From contig JAOTWH010000114.1 of NCBI GenBank assembly GCA_029863035.1, positions 1-7,228 of the forward strand: 7,228 bases of DNA. The letters are read 5' to 3'. Positions 1 to 7,228 of this stretch are shown in pieces. The stretch's first letter is position 1; every line of letters begins with the position of its first letter. The position numbers were made by a program, and so were the translations under genes. The notes below the pieces were generated by a model. That model did no database searches and was not told the DNA's origin. It was given only the letters and a program-made list of their open reading frames with translations. Source of the DNA: Acidimicrobiia bacterium. GTDB taxonomy: Bacteria; Actinomycetota; Acidimicrobiia; UBA5794; JAOTWH01.

Positions 1-279
1 AAGGCTGAAAGTTCCGGTTCCCTCGAACGATCCCCGGTGCAACACCGCCATGGTCTTGGGCGGATCCCAAGCGATGAATTCCATGACATCGGTGGTGCGG
101 AACGGCCCAACCTTGGTGACAACCTCCATGATCGTTCCGATTCCCGAGGTTGTGTCGCCGACGAAGGCGATCGACTCGGCGTCGGACATCCATTCCTGGT
201 GTGAGCCAAGCTGTGAGATGTCTTTCCACACATCAGCGGGGGAAGCCTCTATCAGGGCAGATACCTCTACGAGTGCCAT
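1..279 (-). CDS. SRPBCC (START/polyketide cyclase-like) family protein, 3' part missing
   Basis: The minus-strand frame is open from an ATG at 279 to the left edge and gives 93 residues without a stop, so the C-terminus lies outside the window. It begins MALVEVSALIEASPADVWKD and continues with an HQEW segment, then GIGTIMEVVTKVGPF and WDPPKTMAVLHRGSF. An early beta strand, a helix carrying 'ASPADVW', a W in the following turn, and then repeated short strands are the usual start of SRPBCC helix-grip proteins, which bind hydrophobic ligands in a deep cavity and usually total about 140-150 residues. The ligand and role cannot be told from this fragment. The gene is divergent from the hydrolase-like gene, with 48 bases between the starts. 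The leader just before the ATG is pyrimidine-rich (CCCCTCT) and has no Shine-Dalgarno sequence; a -10-like TACTCT ends 7 bases before the ATG, suggesting a leaderless mRNA. Family assignment is by fold-level pattern only. Confidence 0.8.
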   Translation of the reverse strand, partial: MALVEVSALIEASPADVWKDISQLGSHQEWMSDAESIAFVGDTTSGIGTIMEVVTKVGPFRTTDVMEFIAWDPPKTMAVLHRGSFEGTGTFSL

Positions 280-286
280 AGAGGGG

Positions 287-292
287 AGAGTA
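287..292 (-). promoter_or_regulatory. Putative -10 box for leaderless SRPBCC gene
   Basis: Read on the minus strand, the hexamer is TACTCT, matching the actinobacterial -10 pattern TANNNT. Seven bases (CCCCTCT) separate it from the ATG at 279, so transcription would begin at or next to the A of the start codon. No convincing -35 was found. The absence of a purine-rich ribosome site supports a leaderless transcript. This is inference from spacing and motif only. Confidence 0.4.
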
Positions 293-302
293 GAAGCACC
301 GA

Positions 303-308
303 TATCAT
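303..308 (+). promoter_or_regulatory. Putative -10 box for the hydrolase-like gene
   Basis: TATCAT fits TANNNT and would place the transcript start near 314-315, immediately before the AGGAGGG ribosome site at 318-324 and the GTG at 328. If correct, the ATG at 307 lies inside the promoter and cannot be the translation start. The box is only about 10 bases from the opposing -10 candidate at 287-292, so the two promoters would be nearly back to back. No clear -35 element is visible. Confidence 0.3.
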
Positions 309-317
309 GTGTGGCTC

Positions 318-324
318 AGGAGGG
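318..324 (+). promoter_or_regulatory. Ribosome binding site that favours GTG 328 as start
   Basis: AGGAGGG is a near-complete Shine-Dalgarno sequence ending 3 bases before the GTG at 328 (4 bases from the end of the AGGAGG core). The spacing is short but usable. The alternative ATG at 307 has only GGAG at 285-288, about 18 bases away, which is too far. This is the strongest ribosome site in the window. Confidence 0.5.
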
Positions 325-327
325 TTC

Positions 328-1479
328 GTGGGCTTAGGGCGTCTAATCAAGTGGTCTCTTTTCGTCGTCGTTATGGCGGCTCTCTTCTTCGCGGGACGAG
401 CGACTTGGCTCTTTTCCGATGAGATACGTGACGAGCTGCTCAACCCTCTTCCCGCCGCCGACTCGGCGCCAGTTGAAGTGGTCGCGGTTGGCCAGGGGAC
501 GGTGACCTTGACGGTTACGGCCGACTCGGTGCGAGCCGGAACGTTCGGTCTCAAGTGGGATGACGGTTATGGGCAGCTGGGCGACGTGTTGGCCTCGGAC
601 GGAGTGGTGGTGACAAGGCAGTTCTCACTCGCCACGGGGTCCGTGGTGAGTGGGATCGCGGCGTCGATAGATCGGACGGTTTTCGGCACCACCCCGCTCG
701 ATCGCGGCATCGAATACCAAGAGGTTTTGCTGCCTGGCGAGCTAGGGGACTACCCGGCCTGGAGAATCGACGGAAGCGATGACACATGGGTCGTGTTCGC
801 CCACGATCGCGGCACCGAGGCGCGCCGCGAGGCCTTGCGGATTCTCCCCCACCTGGTTGCCCAGGGATATCCGGTGCTGGTGTCCTCGTATCGCAATGAC
901 ATTGGTGCTCCGGCGTCCGAGGACGGGCTCTTCGAGTGGGGATTCAGGGAGTGGCGTGACCTGGAGGCCGCAGTCATCTATGCCCGCGCCAACGGGGCTA
1001 GCGACGTCGTGCTGATGGGGATCGGGGCAGGGGCAGAGGCATCGATCATGCTCCTGACCGAGTCGCGCCAGGCCCGCTTCGTGGTTGGGCTGGTGCTCGA
1101 TAGCCCGGTGCTCGACCTCAACGCAGTCGAGCAGCAACGTGCGATGGGCGACGGCCCGCCAGATTTGATCGCCGGCTGGGGGCGGGGGCTGGCTGCGTTC
1201 CGGTTCTCCATCGAATGGTCTCGCCTCGACCAGGTGGCGCGCGCCGGTTCATTGCACGCACCGATCCTGTTGATGCATGGCATCGATGACGATGTGGCGC
1301 CGATCTCGGTGAGCCGCGAGTTCGTGGCGGTCCGCCCAGATATCGTCAACCTGGAGGAATTCCCAGGCGCCGATCACAACGGATTGTGGAACGTCGACAG
1401 CGAGCGATACGAGTCACTGGTCGCCGATTTCCTGGATGCGGTGGCGGCCGGCCCCTCGGCTACGGCCGACCTGCCCTGA
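328..1479 (+). CDS. Membrane-anchored alpha/beta-hydrolase-fold protein with degenerate nucleophile elbow
   Basis: With the GTG start the product is 383 residues; the in-frame ATG at 307 would add seven, but the ribosome site at 318-324 favours GTG. Residues about 10-23 (SLFVVVMAALFFAG) form a single hydrophobic segment after a short basic N-terminus, so it is probably an uncleaved signal anchor with the rest outside the membrane. Residues about 48-130 are a strand-rich spacer of unknown function. The C-terminal part reads as an alpha/beta hydrolase: WVVFAHDRGT (oxyanion region), SYRNDIGAP, EWRDLEAAVIYA, VVLMGIGAG (nucleophile elbow), HGIDDDVAP with the expected acid at D321, and GADHNG with H350. 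The elbow should be G-x-S-x-G but is G-I-G-A-G, so the catalytic serine is replaced by G233; the usual HG of the oxyanion region is also HD. It may therefore be a non-catalytic member. The substrate is unknown. It precedes the cysteine desulfurase by 28 bases on the same strand and may share its transcript. Confidence 0.85.
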   Translation: MGLGRLIKWSLFVVVMAALFFAGRATWLFSDEIRDELLNPLPAADSAPVEVVAVGQGTVTLTVTADSVRAGTFGLKWDDGYGQLGDVLASDGVVVTRQFSLATGSVVSGIAASIDRTVFGTTPLDRGIEYQEVLLPGELGDYPAWRIDGSDDTWVVFAHDRGTEARREALRILPHLVAQGYPVLVSSYRNDIGAPASEDGLFEWGFREWRDLEAAVIYARANGASDVVLMGIGAGAEASIMLLTESRQARFVVGLVLDSPVLDLNAVEQQRAMGDGPPDLIAGWGRGLAAFRFSIEWSRLDQVARAGSLHAPILLMHGIDDDVAPISVSREFVAVRPDIVNLEEFPGADHNGLWNVDSERYESLVADFLDAVAAGPSATADLP

Positions 1480-1507
1480 GTTCGAGGCTGAGTATGCGAG
1501 AATCCAA

Positions 1508-2640
1508 ATGATGTACCTAGATCACGCGGCGACAACGCCGATGCGCCCCGAGGCTGCCGAGGCCATGGCGCCCTATTTGGCGGAGCGGTTCGGCAACCCC
1601 TCGGGCTTGCACGGGGTATCCCAGGCAGCCAAGAACGCTCTTGAGGGAGCGCGTGAGGCGGCAGCGGAACTCTTGGGAGGGACTCGGCCGTTGGAAATCG
1701 TCTTCACCGGGGGCGGAAGCGAATCGGACAATCTGGCCGTCAAGGGGGCGGCGTTGGCCAACGGCGCCCGCCGCGGCGTAGTGACCGCCGCGGTCGAACA
1801 TGAAGCCGTACTGGCGTCGGCGGAATTCGTCTCGGCGATGGGCTGCCCTGTTTCGGTGGTCGGGGTTTCCCCCGACGGGGTGGTCGATCCCGACGAAGTG
1901 GCAGCCGCCGTCGATGGCGATACGGCCGTCGTCTCGGTAATGGCGGCCAACAATGAAACGGGCGTCATCCAACCCGTGCGCAAGATCGTTGAACAAGTCA
2001 AGGCCGTCAGCCCCGACGTGCCGGTTCATACCGATGCCGTGCAGATGTTCGTTACCGAAGACGTCTCGATCGACCAGTTGGGTGTGGACATGATCACGCT
2101 GTCCGGCCACAAGTTCGGCGGTCCCCAAGGTGTCGGCCTGCTGTGGGTACGCGATGGTGTGAAGCTCGAACCGGCGATACACGGCGGTGGACAAGAGCTG
2201 GGGCGTCGCTCCGGCACCCACAACGTTGCCGGCATCGTGGGCATGGCGGCTGCCATGGAGGCTGCTGCCCGCACCCGTCAAAGTGTGCGCGACGTGGTGC
2301 GCGATGTCCGCGACGACTTTGAGGCGCGTCTCACAGCAGCTCACCCAGACGCCGTGGTTACGGCGTCTGGAGAAGAGCGCCTGGTGCAGCACTCTCACTT
2401 CCGGATCCCCGGCGTCCTGGCAGAGACCCTGTTGGTGCTCTTGGACCAAGCCGGGCTGGCAGCGGCTGCCGGGTCGGCCTGTCACAGCGGAGCCATCGAG
2501 GTATCCCACGTACTGGCAGCCATGGGCATGGACCAAAGGGACGCTCAGGAGTGTGTTCGATTCTCGTTCGGCTGGACGACCGCTCCGGGCGACGGCCGCA
2601 AGGCCGCCGACCTCGTCGGTGCTGCGGTGGGGTCGCTGCG

Positions 2641-2644
<4 letters not shown>
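1508..2644 (+). CDS. Cysteine desulfurase, NifS/IscS class V aminotransferase family
   Basis: This 378-residue PLP enzyme would convert L-cysteine to L-alanine, leaving a persulfide on an active-site cysteine for transfer to acceptors. Visible marks are the N-terminal YLDHAATTP, H98 in VEHEAV (stacks on PLP), NNETG at 148-152, D176 and Q179 in HTDAVQ, K202 in LSGHKFGGPQG (Schiff-base lysine), R234 in RSGTHN (substrate carboxylate), and the catalytic C325 in GSACHSG followed by SHVLAAMG. The length suits the NifS/YrvO-like group. I chose ATG 1508 (ATG 1511 follows directly) because homology begins at MYLDHAATT; an upstream in-frame ATG at 1436 would add 24 unrelated residues inside the preceding gene. 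The ribosome site is weak (GAGA at 1498-1501). The stop overlaps the mnmA start as ATGA, so MnmA is the likely sulfur acceptor, as for the YrvO-MnmA pair of Bacillus. A wider role in Fe-S or other thio-cofactor synthesis cannot be excluded. Confidence 0.95.
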
Positions 2645-5714
<3,070 letters not shown>

Positions 5715-5715
5715 A

Positions 5716-6114
5716 TCACTGGATGCGGAAGCTCCAGGTGTACGAACCCTTGGCCGGCAGCCCGGCGACGGTGTCCCACAAGACCTCGACGGTGTGAGTA
5801 CCGGGCGTCCACGGTGTGAACGTGGCGGAGTTGTCGCGAATCCACTCGAAGTGGCCGACGCCCTCGGTGAATTCCAACTCGCTCTGCGGCACTGGCTGGC
5901 CATCGACGATGAGACCGATGCGGTACCCCACCTCGATATCGACCTGTATCGCTGCCTGGAGAATGTCAGCCGTCCCGGGCGCCGGCGCTACCCCAGTCAG
6001 CGGTCGAGGCAGCGACGTTTCTTCGCCCGATGGCGATAGGGCGATCGCCCCCGCCACGACGGCAGCAAGGAGAAGGGAAAGACCGAGGTAGATGTAAGGG
6101 GTGCGACGAGGCAC
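5716..6114 (-). CDS. Small single-pass membrane protein of unknown function
   Basis: The 132-residue product starts with a GTG at 6114. A short basic N-terminus (MPRRTPY) is followed by one hydrophobic segment at about residues 8-26 (IYLGLSLLLAAVVAGAIAL), so it is probably anchored in the membrane with the rest outside; no lipobox cysteine is present, so it is not a lipoprotein. A short Pro- and Thr-rich linker (to about 48) leads to a compact strand-rich domain: VDIEVGYRIGLIVDGQPVP, GHFEWIRDNSATFTPWTPG, THTVEVLWDTVAG, and a final YTWSFRIQ. The GTHTVEVLWD ... GSYTWSFRI pattern resembles an immunoglobulin-like or fibronectin-like strand arrangement ending exactly at the C-terminus. I do not recognise a named family. 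It is convergent with ligA, with a single base between the stops, and follows the acetyltransferase gene by 34 bases on the same strand. No Shine-Dalgarno is present; TAGTAT ends 6 bases before the GTG, suggesting its own leaderless transcript. Confidence 0.8.
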   Translation of the reverse strand: MPRRTPYIYLGLSLLLAAVVAGAIALSPSGEETSLPRPLTGVAPAPGTADILQAAIQVDIEVGYRIGLIVDGQPVPQSELEFTEGVGHFEWIRDNSATFTPWTPGTHTVEVLWDTVAGLPAKGSYTWSFRIQ

Positions 6115-6120
6115 CGACCG

Positions 6121-6126
6121 ATACTA
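6121..6126 (-). promoter_or_regulatory. Putative -10 box for leaderless small membrane protein gene
   Basis: On the minus strand the hexamer reads TAGTAT, a match to TANNNT, and six bases (CGGTCG) separate it from the GTG at 6114. Transcription would start at the G of the start codon. It lies in the 34-base gap after the acetyltransferase stop, so the small gene could be expressed on its own. No -35 motif stands out. Confidence 0.4.
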
Positions 6127-6148
6127 CGAAGGGCCACCGAGTAGGCCG

Positions 6149-6682
6149 TCAGATGGAGCGGCTGACCTCGACAACGCCGCTTTCGGCGCTTCGGCGTGAG
6201 AAGCCCGCGGCCTTCAGTGCCGCCGCCGCTGCAACGTTCTCTGCGAGGTATGAGGCCTCCAGCTCTTGATATCCCCTGTCGGCAGCTGCCGTCGCCAAGA
6301 TCTCGATGAGCTCGCGCCCGACGCCTTGGTTTCGGTACGCGGGCTTGACGACGAAGGCCACCTCGGCGGTCGTGTCTCCCGCTGGCTCAAATCGCCCGAT
6401 GGCGGCCGGCCGATTCCCGTCCCACGCAGTGATGGCCAGACGTCGGTCGTAATCGACCGTGGTGAGACGCTCGAAGTCGCCCGATGACAGATGGGGCTTC
6501 GGAACGAAGAACCTCATGCGGAGCGTTTCCCCATCCGCTGACTCGAACTCGGCGCGAAGGCGGTCGACGTCTTGGGGGACGACCGGGCGGATCGTGAGAC
6601 CTCCGAGCATCTGCTCCAGCTCAGTCGCGTAGCCGGGGGGACGCCGCCGACGGGAGACGACCGCGCTTGATTTAGCAAACAT
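6149..6682 (-). CDS. GNAT-family N-acetyltransferase
   Basis: The 177-residue product is a GCN5-related acetyltransferase, which moves the acetyl group of acetyl-CoA to an amine; the substrate cannot be read from sequence. The GNAT fold starts at about residue 29 (LTIRPVVPQDVDRL), with ETLRMRFF at 52-59, the beta4 strand TAEVAFVVKP, and the acetyl-CoA pyrophosphate-binding motif A as YRNQGVGREL at 116-125 (R117-N-Q-G-V-G122). The closing NVAAAAALKAAGF is the usual motif B region. The ATG at 6682 is preferred because residues 11-28 (RRRRPPGYATELEQMLGG) resemble the R-P-P-G-Y ... E-L-E lead-in often seen in this GNAT subgroup, and because TATAGT sits 7 bases upstream. A GTG at 6703 would add seven residues but lies within the palindrome and leaves no room for the promoter; the internal ATG at 6610 (GGAG nearby) is another possibility. 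It is divergent from the DUF222 gene. A 22-bp palindrome over its promoter suggests repression. Confidence 0.88.
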   Translation of the reverse strand: MFAKSSAVVSRRRRPPGYATELEQMLGGLTIRPVVPQDVDRLRAEFESADGETLRMRFFVPKPHLSSGDFERLTTVDYDRRLAITAWDGNRPAAIGRFEPAGDTTAEVAFVVKPAYRNQGVGRELIEILATAAADRGYQELEASYLAENVAAAAALKAAGFSRRSAESGVVEVSRSI

Positions 6683-6704
6683 AGTGCTAACTATAGCTAG
6701 CACT
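6683..6704 (+). promoter_or_regulatory. 22-bp near-perfect palindrome, putative operator
   Basis: The left half is AGTGCTAACTA and the right half TAGCTAGCACT; the reverse complement of the right half is AGTGCTAGCTA, so 10 of 11 base pairs are symmetric with no spacer. Such a dyad is typical of a binding site for a dimeric helix-turn-helix repressor. Its centre coincides with the TATAGT -10 candidate of the acetyltransferase gene on the minus strand, so a bound protein would block that promoter. A further TTAGCA at 6672-6677 forms a second, weaker dyad with TGCTAA at 6685-6690. I do not recognise the site as belonging to a known regulator, and no regulator gene is in the window. Confidence 0.55.
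6690..6695 (-). promoter_or_regulatory. Putative -10 box for leaderless acetyltransferase gene
   Basis: On the minus strand TATAGT closely matches the bacterial -10 consensus and TANNNT. Seven bases (TAGCACT) separate it from the ATG at 6682, so transcription would begin at or beside the start codon. A TTGAAA lies upstream but only 12 bases away, too close to be a normal -35. The box sits in the centre of the 22-bp palindrome. Confidence 0.5.
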
Positions 6705-6716
6705 GGGTTTCAACCC
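6705..6716 (+). repeat. Short inverted repeat next to the operator
   Basis: GGGTT, two bases, then AACCC form a small 5-bp dyad immediately beside the larger palindrome and upstream of the acetyltransferase promoter. It has no T-tract and is too short to be a convincing terminator. It may be a second protein site or chance. Confidence 0.25.
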
Positions 6717-6754
6717 TACTAGCGGAGACTTCACTTCTTGTCGCACCCCGCCCT

Positions 6755-6760
6755 CATACT
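6755..6760 (+). promoter_or_regulatory. Putative -10 box for leaderless DUF222 gene
   Basis: CATACT differs from TANNNT only in its first base and keeps the most important A and final T. Six bases (GGGGCC) separate it from the ATG at 6767. The G run at 6761-6764 is only 2 bases from the ATG, too close to act as a normal ribosome site, so a leaderless start is the simpler reading. This is weaker than the other -10 candidates. Confidence 0.3.
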
Positions 6761-6766
6761 GGGGCC

Positions 6767-7228
6767 ATGTCGACAACCGCGCTGGCCACCGACGTTGAAT
6801 ACCTCGCCAATGCTGATCTCCATGCCGAGGTAGTCCGCCAAGAACGAGCAGCCCGTGCCCACGCCGCTGAACGCCTCCAGCTGATTGCTGAGGTCGACCG
6901 CCGTCGCAGTTACGAAGACCTCGCCTACTTGTCGACCACGGCTTGGCTCAAGGACGCTTGCAGCCTCTCCGGGGCCGAGGCCCGCCGCTGGGTCGAGCTG
7001 GCCCGACGCCTGGTCGATTTGCCTCAGGTGAGCAAGGCCCTAGCCCAAGGCGACATCTCGCTCGACCATGCGCGACTGTTGGCCCAGGCCGCTGCCGAGC
7101 ATCCGGCGAGGTTCGATCACGATGAGACGATGCTCGTCGATACCGCTCACACGCTGTCCCCACCATTGCTTCGTAAGGCGCTCGACTACTGGCGCCAAGC
7201 CCTTGAGCCCGATGCTGCGGAGGTCGAA
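6767..7228 (+). CDS. DUF222 / 13E12 repeat-family protein (HNH endonuclease type), 3' part missing
   Basis: The frame is open from ATG 6767 to the right edge and gives 154 residues. After a short N-terminus it is almost wholly helical and Arg/Ala/Leu-rich: QERAARAHAAERLQLIAEVD, then YLSTTAWLKDACSLSGAEAR with RWVELARRLVDLPQVSKAL, AQGDISLDHARLLAQAA and LLRKALDYWRQALEP. The order 'AWL ... G.EAR..V.LAR.L..LP....AL..G.IS..HA' is the recognised pattern of the DUF222 domain found in the multi-copy 13E12 proteins of Actinobacteria, many of which end in an HNH nuclease domain. Full members usually run to about 400-500 residues, so the expected HNH motif would lie beyond the edge and cannot be confirmed here. 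The biological role of the family is poorly known. The gene is divergent from the acetyltransferase, with 84 bases between the starts. Confidence 0.85.
   Translation, partial: MSTTALATDVEYLANADLHAEVVRQERAARAHAAERLQLIAEVDRRRSYEDLAYLSTTAWLKDACSLSGAEARRWVELARRLVDLPQVSKALAQGDISLDHARLLAQAAAEHPARFDHDETMLVDTAHTLSPPLLRKALDYWRQALEPDAAEVE

Noticed and set aside
50..337. Plus-strand open frame of 95 codons at the left edge
   Set aside because: It is the antisense of the SRPBCC gene, has no domain pattern, and overlaps the start of the hydrolase-like gene.
1456..1469. Hairpin TCGGC-TACG-GCCGA as a possible terminator after the hydrolase-like gene
   Set aside because: The loop is a stable UNCG type, but the stem is only 5 bp, it lies within the last codons, and no T-tract follows. 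Such short GC hairpins are common by chance in this composition.
1436..1507. Upstream in-frame ATG extending the cysteine desulfurase by 24 residues
   Set aside because: The extension lies inside the hydrolase-like gene and its stop region and has no similarity to the family, whose N-terminus matches from 1508/1511.
1517..2536. Long minus-strand open frame (339 codons) opposite the cysteine desulfurase
   Set aside because: It lies wholly antisense to a gene with all catalytic motifs intact. The predicted protein is rich in His, Arg and Gly with no recognisable domain, as expected of a GC-rich shadow frame.
6708..6713. TTGAAA (minus strand) as -35 box of the acetyltransferase gene
   Set aside because: Only 12 bases separate it from TATAGT; sigma-70-type promoters need about 16-18.

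Overview
The window looks like chromosomal DNA from a GC-rich actinobacterium, possibly of the Acidimicrobiia or a related lineage. This rests on the GC-rich coding bias, the frequent GTG starts, the gap-free gene packing, and a 13E12/DUF222-type gene at the right edge, a family largely confined to Actinobacteria. The lineage is inferred from style and gene content, not from a search.

Layout, left to right: (1) the N-terminal part of a minus-strand SRPBCC (START/polyketide-cyclase-like) protein, running off the left edge; (2) divergently, a membrane-anchored alpha/beta-hydrolase-fold protein whose nucleophile serine appears to be replaced by glycine; (3) a NifS/IscS-type cysteine desulfurase; (4) mnmA, the tRNA 2-thiouridylase; (5) ligA, the NAD+-dependent DNA ligase; (6) on the minus strand and convergent with ligA, a small single-pass membrane protein of unknown function; (7) a minus-strand GNAT acetyltransferase; (8) divergently from it, the start of a DUF222/13E12-family protein cut by the right edge.

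The core is a housekeeping operon. The desulfurase and mnmA overlap by ATGA, and mnmA and ligA overlap by GTGA, so the three are probably co-transcribed and translationally coupled. The desulfurase plausibly supplies persulfide sulfur to MnmA for s2U34 synthesis in tRNA. LigA is an essential replication and repair enzyme that appears to share only the transcript. The upstream hydrolase-like gene is 28 bases away and may belong to the same transcript.

Two features go beyond routine annotation. First, the four genes that begin transcription units without a usable Shine-Dalgarno sequence (starts at 279, 6114, 6682 and 6767) each have a -10-like hexamer exactly 6 or 7 bases before the start codon, as expected for leaderless mRNAs. 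Second, a 22-bp near-perfect palindrome is centred on the putative -10 box of the acetyltransferase gene and looks like a repressor operator. No RNA genes, CRISPR arrays, insertion sequences or convincing intrinsic terminators were seen, no gene-free stretch exceeds 100 bases, and I found no clear sign of a new multi-gene system.
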